64,000 nt of DNA from Takakia lepidozioides (Eukaryota > Streptophyta > Takakiopsida > Takakiales > Takakiaceae): positions 78,846,756-78,910,755 of the forward strand of contig CM060731.1 in assembly GCA_030704615.1 (NCBI GenBank), given 5' to 3'. The position numbers and the translations under genes were made by a program. The notes under the pieces are model-generated. The model was given only the letters and a program-made list of their open reading frames with translations. It was not told the DNA's origin and searched no databases. Of this stretch, positions 1 through 11,130 are shown piece by piece (the stretch's first letter is position 1; the number at the start of each line of letters is the position of its first letter).

Positions 1-2
1 AT

Positions 3-3000
3 GCAGTGAATCATGGCAGAGACTGCCAAGCATACCTAGACTACAGTATGGAGGATCAATCGGTAAGGCTACAATCTGATAATGGTAGATGCCATCTCAC
101 TATCCACGGCTTACCCTTAGGAGACTTGCTCTCTGTGCGTGTAGTAGATTCTGAAGCAGGCGATGCGATTTTAGATTTCATTGGAACACGACGTGATTGC
201 TGCTCATCTTTTGGTCTGTTGCATTGAGATGTGCCAAGATTGTATTTTTCTGGGATGGTAACCCTTTGCTCATTAAAATGTAGGATATGGAAGGACTTGA
301 AGTTTGGAGCCAAGAACTTGTCAGATTGATTGCTGTGTTGTACAGTTTTCGTTTTTTATTTGTTTTCTATTTGTACAGTTGATAATGAAATGCTTCACAA
401 CGTTTGACCATAAATTATTGTTTGGCATTGTGGTTTAGTCCTAGGCAGCCACCCAGATTGTAATGTCTGCAATGTAAGACCTAGTTGCCTGGCAGATTTT
501 GGGTTGCTGTTGGATGCAACTGATAAGAAGTGAGCCCTCCTATGACGATGAGTTTTTCACTTCAGGATAAAAGTAATCAGTTTTTAAAATCTGTCTCTTT
601 TTGGCTTGAACTAATGTGCAGTATGCAAACCTGGAAGATATGCCGAGGTTTGCAGTTGGATCTACTTAGAGACTGTCATCGACTTTACCTTATTAAATGC
701 TGAGCTTTGAGGCAGTGATGGCATGGCATGACAGGTAGTTCTCAAAGTGGACCGCAACTATAAGGCGGGCCAGCAGGTGTTTGTGTCGTATGGTCAGGAT
801 CGACCCAACTCTGATCTTCTCATCAGGTGTTTCACAGAGTCCAAAGATGCATCTTACATGTGCATGTTATTGTCTATAATAGGGAGAGAAGGACAGAGAC
901 ACATGCCGTAGACATTTATTGCACCTCCCCAATTTGAGTCTTGATGAGTGTCTATGGGCCATGTCCTTTGTGCATGATTAGCAAATGGTACTCCTGATGT
1001 AAGCAGCTTGGAGACAGGGCACTGGATGACAGTCGCCCAGGATTGTTGTACACAACTCAATTTTGTTGCAAGTCAAGTGCCTCATCACGAGGAATCAACC
1101 CAACTCTCTCATCTTATCAAGTCTCGGTAGAGTCTTTATGCCCTCTAATGACACCCCGACAGAGACCACCTATGCAGTCCTCCCATGCCTCGTGAAATGA
1201 AGTTGACGTGGACCTGAAGTGGCATGCTGGTTTGTTGTCATCATTGCAGCTATGGATTTGTTGACGAGAGCAATTCGAATGATTTTGTTGAACTTGAGGT
1301 GATGATCCAATCTTGGTTGTTTACTTCTTGCCTGCAAGTCCAGTCTTTGACATAGGGTCTCAGTCCATGTTTCATTCTAGGAGCTGCTCGTATTCACTAT
1401 GACCTTCTATGTTTGCACTCTTGAAATATGTCTCAGTAAGGTCATGTGGGATCAAGGGAAAGATGTGGAGAGTGGTCCATAACTTGTATGCTCACACCAA
1501 AAGTTGTGTCACTGTTAATGGACAGAAGTCTAACTTCTTTGACATAGAGCAAGGTGTAGCTCAAGGATGTACCCTCTCCCCTCTGCTCTTCAATGTTTTC
1601 ATCAATCAACTCCTCGAGGATGTGGAAAGTGAGGGATTTGGGTTAAGGGTGGGTGATGCCACCATACCAACCCTTATGTTTGCGGATGACTTTGCAGGCA
1701 TAGGGGAGACTCCTTCCAATCTCCAGGAGTTGATTGATTGTGCGAAGAGATACTTTGACCTTTTGGGCGCTAGAGGCTAACGCCAGTAAATGTGCAGTGG
1801 TTGCATTCAACAACCGAGGGGAGGGAGGAGGTGATCTCAAGTGGCAGTGGGGAAGCCAAGAGATTCCGGTCCTCCCTTCCTACACATACCTTGGCGTTGA
1901 GTTTTCCTCCAACTGTGATTGGGATGCACATATTCCCAAAGTTGTTCAAACTGGCAAGCGCAAAGCGCTGGGTCTCACTAAATTCTTCCACTGCAGAGGG
2001 ATCAACTCAGGGGTCAAAAAAACCATGCTTTGTCGTGTTGTTAGACCTGGTACGCATCTGCAAGATGGGTTGATAACTCCAACCAGGCTAAGTCTCTAGA
2101 ATCCATTCGTGGGGGTGCTTAAGGAGTGCATGTCAGCATGCTCCAAAACAGCCAATGTGGCTGTTCGGGGCGAGATGAATTCAAGGTCAGATGGTGGGGT
2201 GCTGCAACATATGTCCAACATCAGATATCCTAAGCTAATCGACTCTATATTTTGGAAGCAGGATCGCTCTGTCAAACAGGCTAAGTCCTGGCGGAAGAGA
2301 GTAGAAGAAATTCTCAATGATCGGAATCTTAGCCCGCAAGTCTTGACCCTGCTGGATAAATCTGGCTTAGAAGCTGTAGTGTCCAAAGCCATGTCTGTTG
2401 CCAGGAAATTGTCTGATGAAAATGAAGTTAGGCAGAAAACTTCCCTGAGCTTGTTTCCAGTCTGTGACATGGGGGAGGACATCATGGATGACCTCAAGGG
2501 TCTACCCACTTTCGGCACTAGACTGAAATTTAAACTCAGGGTGGGAAGCCTACCTTTGAACAGCAAACAGAAGCAGAGAGGAAAGGGAGAGTGCAATTGC
2601 CCGTTGTGTGGGCAACCTGAAGAGAAGATTCATTTTCTGATTCATTGTCCAGGGTTCTCTCACCAGAGAGGCGCTCTCTTCCAATCTATCAAGGGAATTG
2701 CGCCTGTACCTCTGTTTACCAACTTTAAAAGTCTCGAGGCTGAGCCAAAAGCCCCGGCCCTTTTTGGGGCCTAGTTATTGGGCAAACCTATCACAGCAGG
2801 TTGATGCTTGTGTAAAGGGAGTTCTAGAGGATATCTGGAAAACCCGGATCAATTGTTTATTCCAAGGTAAGTCTTACTACTGGCGTCAGCCCCTGACAAA
2901 TCTGTCCCTTTGTGTTCTGCTCAAACTGGACGCGGGGTCAATGGCCACAAGGCTACGGCAAACAATGTCTTATGAGTACCTCAGTAAGGTACTTTTTCTT

Positions 3001-5610
3001 CTCTCTTGTTGTACAGGTGGCCTTAGCTGCGGGAGATCGATTGCAAGCCTTAAAGATGCAGATACTGCAGCAAGCGGGTTTTGGATCTCCACAGACTTTC
3101 CCACTTTTTTTGGACCGTTTTCCAACCCAGGTAAGCTTGCTATATTGGATGAAGTTTGGTCCCCAAGTTTGAAGTGGGAGACAAATATAGAGAGAGAGAG
3201 AGAGATTGTACTCATAAGACGTTGTTTGCCGTAGCCTTGTGGCCATTGAGAGAGATTGTACTCATAAAACATTGTCTGCCGTAGCCTTGTGGCCATTGAC
3301 CCCGCGCCCAGTTTGAGCGGGAAGCCATTGAGAGAGATTGTACTCATAAGACGTTGTTTGCCGTAGCCTTGTGGCCATTGACCCCGCGCCCAGTTTGAGC
3401 GGGAACAAAAGGGACAGAACCTACCTCTGTCAGGGGCTGACGTTGGTAGTAAGACTTACCTCCATATATAGAATTAATCCGGGTTTTCCAGATATCCTCT
3501 AGAAATCCCTTCACACAAGCATCAATCTGCTGTGTGTGATTTGCCCAAAAACTAGGCCTCAGGAGGGCCTGGGCTTTTGGCTCAGCCTCGAGACTTTCAA
3601 AGTTGGTAAACAGGGGTACAGGCACAATACCCTTAATAGATTTGAAGAGAGGTCTCTTTGGTGAGAGAACCCCGGACAGTGTATCAGAAAATGAATACTG
3701 TCTTTAGATTGCCCACACAACAGGCAATTGCACTCTCCCTTTCCTCTCTGCTTCTGTTTGCTGTTCAAAGGTAGGCTTCCTGCCCTGAGTTTAAATTTCA
3801 GTCTAGTGCCGAGAGTGGGTAGACCCTTGAGGTCATCCAAGATGTCCTCCCCCATGTCACAGACTGGCCTGAGAGAGAGAGACAGAGAGAGAGACCGACT
3901 GTGTGGGGGCGTGATCAAGGTGTCTTTGTGCAAAGCTAAAACCTACAAATCGAGCTAAATTTGTATGTGACTAGATGCTCTTCGGTATGGGCTGACTGTT
4001 GTTGAAATGGCAGCTATTGACATACATGCGGCTGGCAAGGCTACAAGATCCGGCCCTTTTTCCCAAGATATTGTTTGAAAAGGATGTCATGCTTGACCAG
4101 GTTTAAACTGCTTCCCCAACCACCTGTTGAATAGTCAAAGTGAACAAACCTTTGTTGGAAACTTGTGGACAAACACATTCTGGCACTGTTCCACCTCTCC
4201 TTAAGAACATATTCTTCCATCGTTGTGATGACATTGCAAGTGCTGTAGACTGGTTTGGAACTCTTATGTTCAGGGCATCCCATTTTTTCCAAGCAAATTA
4301 TAGCATGTTTGGCATTGCTTCTCGTGTGTGGGGAAAAGTATACCAACACCTGAAAACCTGTTATTGGATATTGCACGCAGGCCAATGAGTACGAAGTTCT
4401 AATGATTCTTATGGGTGAGTGTCGCACCAGGCTTAGCAGTTATGAAGGCAATGTTGATGATGAACTGCGCCTTTTAAGAAACAAGGTAATTGACTCTCTC
4501 TCATTAGCATTTCTTGGCAGCGCTGAGTGAGAAAACTACGCTTATTAGGTGAAATGAGATCTGTAAGACTCCCAACCTAGAACCTCCGAATACTGGAGCT
4601 CTGGCAGATTCGGTAATCTTTTGCCTAACTGCTCAGTGACACGGGCTTTGTGCTGGTATGGTACAAAGAAAGTGAGAGAGAGGTGCAACATGGAGGTCCG
4701 TCGGCTCTTGCTGAGTAAGTCTGTTCCTGTCAAGCTCTGAAAAGGTCTCCCAACACCCTGGCTTTGAGGCTGTAGGTGTGCTGGAGAGAGGTCGTCTCTC
4801 GAGTTCTTGTGGTGTGCAGCCAAACTTATAACATCCACATCATTGGCCATAAACCCTACCCACTTTGGGCAGAGCAGAAAAGAGGAGAAGGAGAAGGAGG
4901 TGCTTTGGGAAAAAGTAGGCTAGCGTATCTTGACATGATAAAGGAACTGACGATATGTTTCAGACCTTTTTAATTTGCAAACATTTGTATTCATGTTACA
5001 GAAGCTGTCATAGAGCTCATACCGCAAAAGGGGGCAGTACCTGCACGGGGAAGAGACTCTTACTTATGCTAACTTTGGTTGGCGTCATCTCTCTATCTCT
5101 ACAGAAGCTGTCCTCGAGAGAGAAAGTTGCATCCCAGCTGCGGTTATGTGAAAAAAGAATACTGACTGAAACTATGGCTGCTCTACGCAACCGATTGGCG
5201 CCAATCCGAGGCATCCCCGCGAAGGGGGGTGGCTTGAAGGTAGGTCCAGTCATCTTCAAGCCTACACCTCTTTCTTGATAATGCATTTTCTTGAAGTGAG
5301 TGATTGTAATCCAGGAGAATCTGGTCAGTGGGGAGGAGAGGTTAGAGAGATGCTACTCATTCAAATGACTTCAGTAAGAGGAATCGTGGTTGAATCGTCA
5401 ATAGTTTGATGGTGTCACTATTTGGCAGCCTTCTCCTGGAGCTCAAGTTTTAGAACCTGGTTTTGAGTGTCAGAGTATCCCCATGAGTTAATAATTTCAT
5501 GGTTTCTCTGAATACAGGACCCAAACTCGGACATCAAAGAGATGTTTGATATGGTGGAGCAGGTTGCTTCAGCCCCACGCAAGTTTTTGGATAACATATT
5601 TCAAAAATAA
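3..5610 (+). CDS. SET-domain lysine methyltransferase (Rubisco-LSMT-like), 3' part of gene, 8 exons
   Basis: C-terminal part of a SET-domain protein methyltransferase with a Rubisco-LSMT-type substrate-binding domain; the 5' part lies outside the window. Exons read by eye: 3-62, 735-826, 1250-1298, 3017-3130, 4014-4100, 4381-4485, 5105-5239, 5518-5610 (stop TAA). All junctions are AG/GT and phases agree, including a split codon joining 826 to 1250. Exon 1 holds the SET NH motif (VNHGRDCQAYLDYS); exon 2 reads KAGQQVFVSYG; exon 3 begins with YGFV, the typical end of the SET domain. Later exons give VALAAGDRLQALKMQILQQ, LTYMRLARLQDPALFPKILF and EYEVLMILMGECRTRLSSY, as expected for the helical LSMT C-terminal domain. 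Plant members methylate Rubisco, fructose-bisphosphate aldolase or other, often plastid, proteins; the substrate here is unknown. LINE fragments occupy the introns before and after exon 3017-3130, yet the reading frame is kept, so the gene may be functional. Confidence 0.82.
1385..2985 (+). mobile_element. LINE (non-LTR retrotransposon) fragment, 5'-truncated
   Basis: Intronic LINE remnant in the SET gene. Around 1550-1700 it encodes reverse-transcriptase motifs: QGVAQGCTLSPLLFN and the catalytic FADDFA, followed by a C-terminal region with a zinc-knuckle-like CNCPLCGQ...HFLIHC at about 2595-2650. The reading frame is broken several times (the RT frame stops at 1780; related frames resume at 1734-2099 and 2109-2774), so it is dead. 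The 5' end starts inside RT (HYDLL), typical of 5' truncation. The 3' end near 2985 carries the family's terminal sequence, which recurs in inverted orientation at 3190-3410. Confidence 0.85.
3181..3935 (-). mobile_element. LINE fragment, inverted, with repeated 3' end
   Basis: Second copy of the same LINE family in opposite orientation, in the intron after exon 3017-3130. The minus strand encodes the C-terminal segment with RPVCDMGEDILDDLKGLP and the CNCLLCGQ...HFLIHC zinc-binding motif, closely matching 2455-2650. Its 3' end faces that of the first copy. The terminal module (GA-rich run, tgtactcataa, then the sequence ending near the CCCCGCGCCC box) is repeated about three times between 3183 and 3405. 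A CT/GA microsatellite forms the tail. Confidence 0.8.
3870..3900. repeat. GA microsatellite inside LINE fragment
   Basis: Interrupted (GAGA)n run near the 5' break of the inverted LINE fragment. The same motif forms LINE 3' tails at 3189-3204, 6480-6500 and 7482-7497, so older tails may have served as landing sites or recombination points. Confidence 0.6.
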
Positions 5611-6174
5611 GAAATGCCGAATCCCACACCCACGCTGCTTATGTCAGCTTTCATTCAGGAAATGACTGTCACTGTTTCCATGAGCATGCATTCCATCGCA
5701 ATTTCTTGAGCTTCTATTCTGTACACTTTCCAACTTCAAGCCCCAAGGACAGGAGCTGAGTTGTTATCTTGAGTAAAGGTTGAATTGAAAAAAAGGCTTC
5801 CAGGTCTCCTTTGAACTGACCTACCCAATGCTCTAGGAAAGACACGGGTTTGCAGATGTATGGATCTTAAAATCACTGGAGAAAGGAAATGGAGAAGAAC
5901 TTGTGCAAAGGCCCGGGGAAAAGGAGACAAGAGAAATGTCCAGAAAGGAAGATGGAAAATATGGAAAGAGACTTTATTATCTTGTAATTGATATCATAGA
6001 AGATACATCAAACTCTCCGAGTACCCCGAGAAAGGAGTAGGCAAAAGTTTATTCAATTTTCAACTGAAACTTGACGAGATGACGTATGTTAGGAACAATG
6101 AAATCAAATGGTAACAAGTTCTCTTCAATCTGGTTCCTACTTCTTCCTTGTTTATCGGTACATCACACACAGGG
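5611..6174. other. 3' flank of SET gene, no gene recognised
   Basis: Presumed 3' UTR and spacer. Only short unrelated ORFs on both strands; no repeat or domain recognised. Confidence 0.5.
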
Positions 6175-6367
6175 ATGGCAGCGTCCTCTGCTGCTCTCCT
6201 CAGCGCTCGAGCAGGCATACCCAAGGCCCTGTCTTCTGGAGAAGGGGGAGGACGCCCTATATCATGCAGCAGAATAGTGGAAAAGAAATGGGCATCAACT
6301 TCGTCAATTCCTGGGCAGGCGGCCTTTCAAGTGATGGCTATCACTCCTCCGCTGCCTGCAGAGAGAG
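6175..6367 (+). CDS. Orphan first exon encoding a plastid-transit-like N-terminus
   Basis: The ATG at 6175 opens a reading frame beginning MAASSAALLSARAG, rich in Ala, Ser, Arg and small residues and poor in acidic residues, like a chloroplast transit peptide. A good donor (GAG|GTAAGA) at 6368 ends it after 64 codons plus one base, just after PPLPAERG. No second exon is recognised downstream: a LINE fragment begins about 110 bp later and the next host gene is the PPR at 8303. It may be the remnant of a nuclear gene for a plastid protein whose remaining exons were displaced or not recognised. The protein identity is unknown and the exon itself is a prediction. Confidence 0.35.
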
Positions 6368-6474
6368 GTAAGAGCGATGGAAGTCTATTTCGCAAATGGC
6401 ATGTTCTTGTGCACAGCCAACGACAATCCTGTTGGAGTAAAGGCTGGGCTGTGATTGTAATATCAGTGATAGGA

Positions 6475-7550
6475 GAGGGGGAGAGAGAGAGAGAGAATGT
6501 ACTCGTAAGACGTTGTCTTGTGGCCATACCCAGTGCCCAGTTTGGGAGGAACAAGAAGGAACAGACACTACCTTTGTGAGGGGCTCACTGCGGTAGTGGG
6601 ACTTACCTTGATATAAACGTTTTGTTCGTGCTTTCCAGATTTCCTGTAGAAAGCCCTTCACCTAGCATCTATCTGCTCCGTGATCTGCCCAGCAGTTAGA
6701 CCTCAACAGGGCCAGGAGTCAGCTCCGAGATTTTGAACAGAGGTGCGGAGACTATGGTCCTGAAGAGGGTCGGTCTCGGATGAGAATACCCGTATCAGAA
6801 AATGGATATTGTCTTCAGGCCGCTCGCACATCTAGCATTGACAATGTCCCTTTCCTCTCTGCATCTGTGTATTGTTCAAAGGTAGACTCCCCGCTGAGTT
6901 CAATTTCAACCTAGTGCCGAGGGTAGGTAGGCCCTTCACGACATCCTTAAGGTCCTCACCAGGGGAACAGATTCAGGAAGGTTTTATGCCTAACTTCGTT
7001 TTGTACGGACATTCTTGGTGCTTCCCACATGACCTTAGACGCAGGCACCAACTCAGCTTCATCTATTCTTCCTGCCTAGTATTCAAATACCTGAGAATCT
7101 CCTCTAGGACTTTAGTCTGTTTGACAGGACAGTCTTGCTTCGTCGATTATCTCCAGATGTTTGGCATGCTATTCAACTGACCCCACCATCTGAATTTGAA
7201 CTCAGCACCTTGAGAGCTCGGGGGGGGGGGGGGGGGGTGGGTTACCCTGGACAGCCACATTAGATGTTTTAGCTCCGAAAGCTGAATGGAGTGAAACCAT
7301 CACCGTACATTTACTAACATTGCTTGTAGCCTCCTTAGGTCAAAATAGCTCTTTGCATAATTAATGAACTCCTGAAGATTGGAAGTATCCCCTCCGCAAA
7401 ACATAAGGGCTGGTATGATGGTATCACCCACCTTCACATTTTCAATCAGTTGATTAATGAAAACATTGAAGGTGGGGCAGGGAGAGAGAGAGAGAGAATG
7501 TACTCATAAGACTTTGTTTGCTGTAGCCTTGTGCCTATAGACCCAGAGAG
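6475..7550 (-). mobile_element. LINE fragment, third copy, degenerate
   Basis: The minus strand matches the LINE family of 1385-2985: terminal module with (GA)n at 6480-6500 and tgtactcgtaagacgttg, then C-terminal coding remnants at 6540-7190, and finally RT remnants near 7390-7470 matching the FINQLLE...TIPTLMF section. The intervening coding sequence is shortened and frameshifted. A second terminal module with its own (GA)n lies at 7482-7545, directly beyond the broken 5' end, so the insertion seems to abut the 3' end of an older copy. Confidence 0.75.
7217..7238. repeat. Poly-G run of about 20 bases
   Basis: Uninterrupted run of roughly 19-20 G followed by TGGG, inside the decayed LINE. 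Its length is unreliable in most sequencing chemistries. Confidence 0.9.
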
Positions 7551-8302
7551 ATCAACTTATGAAGCCTACACTAACATTCTCCGGAAGACCGTTTAGGACC
7601 TGTTCAAAATTTGGTGTAAGCACTGGCACTCCTCACTGAAGAACGAGGCTTTACCACCTGGGGAATTTCTGACTTGCAGTTTACAGGTCCAGCAATGAGT
7701 GTACAGGAGCGCCAGCATGGTTCTTCTCAGATCCTTCACAGCGGTGGGACAACATGTTGGACAAGGTGTGGCTATCTTCATACGATGTGAATTGGCCAAA
7801 TAAGGCTTGAACTGGAGCTGGAAGGATGATGTTAATGGACTGGATGGTGTTTGCAGTTCTTAGATTATGACCAAACAGGGAAAGTTTTCTTAAATGTGTT
7901 AGTATGCTTTTCTTCCTTTCTAGCAGGGTGTGGAAGTATGCAGTTCAAGGTTGTTCTTCCTTGTTAGCAGGGCATAAAGTTCATTGTTCAAGGTTCTTTC
8001 CTTTGGTGGTGGTCTGCAAGGCTGTGGTTGAAGCTACATGGCATCAGCTGCCCACTGGCAGTGCTCACAGGGAAGTTCAAGATCACGTGATTTCAGACAA
8101 ATGCACAAAGGGGACCTTGCGACTGAGGGTTGGTCAAACGTTGTGGGGGTGAAAGCAGAGATAGCTTCCATCATGTAAGTTGGAGCAGTGATGTTTCTAA
8201 TGTCAATGTACCCTACAGAGCCCTAGGGGGCAAGAGTACAACAGGTATTGACTGAAGGGTTTCAATCTGCAACAGATAAAACAGATACAGTTTATTCTGG
8301 AA
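7551..8302. other. Spacer before PPR gene, no gene recognised
   Basis: No domain or repeat recognised. It may include the promoter and 5' UTR of the PPR gene; no clear TATA box was identified. Confidence 0.4.
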
Positions 8303-10669
8303 GTGGATGATTGCATTAGTTTTGTTGCTGTGCTGGTGTGTTGTGAGGAGACTGTCTGCATGAGAAGATTATTCTTTCAAGTACCTTGGAGCTTTAAGGA
8401 TTTGTCACTAAGTTACTCATGCAGGATGGCGGGGTTGAATCAGGCACAACTGGTTGTTGGACATCTGTCTGCCAATAGGGGTAGCACCACCACAGCCACC
8501 ACTAGTTTTGAAAGACGACCAAGAGAGGGAGTCAACAAGAACTCCTCTGCTAACTCTGGAAATGTTATGACGCTATGTAAGGCAGGACAACTGAAAGAGG
8601 CCCTGCAGGTTTTGAATCAACGGGGTTGTCAGGCAGACTGCAATACTTACGTGTGTGTTCTGCAGGAGTGCATCAAGATGAGGGGTCTAGCAGAGGGAAA
8701 ACAGGTGCATGCCCACATCATCCAAAATGGATTGAAGCCCAACATCCTTCTTTTCAACACCCTTGTCAACATGTACGCCAAGTGTGGGAGTGTGATGGAT
8801 GCACGCCAAGTGTTTGACAAAATGCCCGAACGAGATATGTATACATGGAGTACGGTGATAGCAGGATGTGCCAAGAATGGATGTAGTAATGATGCTGTCG
8901 AGATCTATGAGCAAATGGAGCAGGAAGGGGTGAGGCCTGACATGGTGACATTCACTTGTGTTCTCAATGCGTGTGCTCGCCTAGGAGCCTTGGAAAAGGG
9001 TAAAGAGGTCCATGCAGACATCATCAAAGCTGGAGTGCAGCCAGATATCATTCTTGAGACTGCTCTTGCTGACATGTATGCCAAATGTGGAAGCCTGAAG
9101 GATGCACGTCAAGTATTCAACAGTATGGTTGGACGAAATGTGGCCTCATGGAATGCAATGATTGGAGGATATAGCCAGCATGGGTGTGGCAGGGAGGCTT
9201 TCAATATCTATGAGCAAATGAGACAGGAAGGGGTGATGCCCAACAGGGTCACATTCATTTGCGTTCTCAATGCGTGTGCCAGTCTAGGAGCCCTAGAAAA
9301 AGGCCGAGAGATCCATGCTGACATCATCAAAGCTGGACTGCTGTCAGATAACATGCTGGAGAATAGCCTTGTCGACATGTATGCCAAATGTGGAAGCCTG
9401 AAGGATGCGCATGAAGTTTTTGACAACATGGCTCAACGAGATGTGGTCTCATGGAATTCAATAATCACAGGATATGCCCAACACGGTCGTGATAGGGAGG
9501 CTTTCCAGACCTATGAGCAAATGCAACGGGATGGGGTCATGCCCAACAGGGTCACATTCATTTGTGTTCTCAATGCATGTGCCAGTTTAGGCGCTCTGGA
9601 GAAGGGCAAAGAGGTTCATGCTGACATCCTCAAAGCTGGAATTGTGTCATATATTACTTTGGAGACGGCCCTCGCTGAAATGTATGCCAAATGCGGGAGC
9701 ATGAGGGATGCCCAACAAGTGTTTGACAACATGGCTAAACGAGATGTAGTTGCATGGAGTGCAATGCTCACAGGGTATGCTCAGCATGGGCACGGTAGGG
9801 AGGCCCTCCAACTGTTTGAAGAAATGCAACAGGAAGGCTTGAAGCCAGACGGTATCACCTTCATATCTCTTCTCTCTGCGTGTAGCCATGCAGGGCTCGT
9901 GGATGAAGGCCATCACTATTTTGAGTCCATGAGTCAGGAATATGGCTTCACTCCAACAGTGGAGCATTTTGGTTGCATGGTGGACCTTCTTGGCCGTGCA
10001 GGCAGATTGAGTGAGGCAGAACACTTCATTCAGAAAATGCCGATGGGACCGAATGGTTTGGTGTGGGGGCCCTTGCTTGGTGCCTGCCGAATTCATGGGG
10101 ATGTGGAGCTAGCAGAAAATGTGGCAAAATGTCTTCTCAAGTTGGATCCACATCACGCTGGAACTTATGTGCTGCTATCGAACATCTATGCAGCTGCTGG
10201 CAGGTGGGACGATGCAGTGAAGGTGAGAAAAATGATGGACGAGAGGGGTATCAGGAAGGAGCCAGGGTGCAGCTGGATTGAGGTCAACAACCGGGTGCAT
10301 ACATTCATTGTCGAAGACAAATCGCATCCAAGAATTGAGGAAATCCATGCTCAACTTGAAAAATTGTCCGGGCAGATGAAGGAGTCGGGGTATGTGCCCG
10401 ACAAGCGGTTTGTGTTGCATGATGTGGAGGAGGAGCAAAAGGTACATTCTCTTGGCCACCACAGTGAGAAGCTGGCCATTGCTTTTGGGCTCATCAGCAC
10501 ACCCACTGGGTCGCCCATCTGCATTATCAAGAACCTTCGTGTGTGTGGTGACTGCCACACTGCCACCAAGTTCATCTCTCAGATTGTCGGGCGAGAAGTT
10601 TTTGTGCGAGATGCAAGCCGCTTTCACCACTTCCATGATGGGGTTTGTTCTTGTGGGGATTACTGGTGA
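8303..10669 (+). CDS. DYW-type PLS pentatricopeptide repeat protein (organelle RNA editing factor)
   Basis: Intronless 788-codon ORF. PPR proteins bind organellar RNA; the DYW domain is a zinc-dependent cytidine deaminase that carries out C-to-U editing. After a 5' leader come repeated PLS units with the signatures NTLVNMYAKCGS, LEKGKEVHADIIKAG and DVVSWNSIITGYAQHG, then E/E+ motifs (HAGTYVLLSNIYAAAGRW), the PG box (GCSWIEV) and a complete DYW domain. The deaminase HSE (near residue 719) and CGDC (near 749) are present and the protein ends in CGDYW. The start is uncertain: the ATG at 8426 (MAGLNQAQLV) gives a plausible Ser/Thr/Arg-rich targeting peptide, and the first 41 residues could be leader. 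Central repeats are strikingly uniform, with a 303-bp direct repeat from about 8945 to 9850. Target transcript and organelle are unknown. Confidence 0.93.
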   Translation: MDDCISFVAVLVCCEETVCMRRLFFQVPWSFKDLSLSYSCRMAGLNQAQLVVGHLSANRGSTTTATTSFERRPREGVNKNSSANSGNVMTLCKAGQLKEALQVLNQRGCQADCNTYVCVLQECIKMRGLAEGKQVHAHIIQNGLKPNILLFNTLVNMYAKCGSVMDARQVFDKMPERDMYTWSTVIAGCAKNGCSNDAVEIYEQMEQEGVRPDMVTFTCVLNACARLGALEKGKEVHADIIKAGVQPDIILETALADMYAKCGSLKDARQVFNSMVGRNVASWNAMIGGYSQHGCGREAFNIYEQMRQEGVMPNRVTFICVLNACASLGALEKGREIHADIIKAGLLSDNMLENSLVDMYAKCGSLKDAHEVFDNMAQRDVVSWNSIITGYAQHGRDREAFQTYEQMQRDGVMPNRVTFICVLNACASLGALEKGKEVHADILKAGIVSYITLETALAEMYAKCGSMRDAQQVFDNMAKRDVVAWSAMLTGYAQHGHGREALQLFEEMQQEGLKPDGITFISLLSACSHAGLVDEGHHYFESMSQEYGFTPTVEHFGCMVDLLGRAGRLSEAEHFIQKMPMGPNGLVWGPLLGACRIHGDVELAENVAKCLLKLDPHHAGTYVLLSNIYAAAGRWDDAVKVRKMMDERGIRKEPGCSWIEVNNRVHTFIVEDKSHPRIEEIHAQLEKLSGQMKESGYVPDKRFVLHDVEEEQKVHSLGHHSEKLAIAFGLISTPTGSPICIIKNLRVCGDCHTATKFISQIVGREVFVRDASRFHHFHDGVCSCGDYW
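8945..9850 (+). repeat. Three near-identical 303-bp PLS triplet units inside the PPR gene
   Basis: The motif VTF(T/I)CVLNACA restarts at 8945, 9248 and 9551, exactly 303 bp (101 codons, one P-L-S triplet) apart, with long stretches of identical nucleotides between units. This indicates internal duplication or gene conversion in the coding sequence. Confidence 0.8.
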
Positions 10670-10879
10670 AAATAAGATGCATGGATGAAAGTGTTTCACT
10701 TCAAAATTGAGGGTGGAAAAGTGATTGCTTAAAGCAAATAGTACTGCCCTCTCAGTTATTAGACTGTCTTTGAGTGCCAGTCAGTACTGCTCTTTTAGTA
10801 AGCTGTCCAGTCACAATTAAATTAGCATGATCATCATTATTGGAAGACAGCTTGTATGTAACATTAGCGTTGTTGACAA

Positions 10880-11130
10880 TCTATGGAAGTTGGAAGTTGT
10901 GCCCAAAAAGGCTGAAGAAAGTGCATCCCAAAAAATTTCAGCTACTTCCAGTACCTGTGCTGTCTTCCTGCATACTTAAGATTCCGGTTGTCTAAGAAAA
11001 TCTTAAGCTTATGGAAGTTGGAAGTTGTGCACCCAAAAAGGCAGAACAAAGGGCATCCCAAAAAGATTTCAGCTACTTTCAGGCACATTTGCTGCCTGCC
11101 TACATGGTTTGGATTCCAGTTGTCTTTGCC
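10880..11130. repeat. Imperfect tandem duplication, ~130-bp unit
   Basis: The block beginning ctatggaagttggaag at about 10882 recurs from about 11009 (cttatggaagttggaag), each followed by ccaaaaaggc, a cccaaaaa run, agctact and attccggttgtct/attccagttgtct. No coding potential. Confidence 0.75.

Noticed and set aside
6-227. 73-codon ORF at the left edge as a separate gene
   Set aside because: Its first part is the SET exon ending at 62 with a GT donor; the rest is intron read-through.
8647-10699. Long antisense ORFs across the PPR gene (e.g. 9647-10096, 10175-10699 minus)
   Set aside because: Shadows of the repetitive coding sequence with no own domain.
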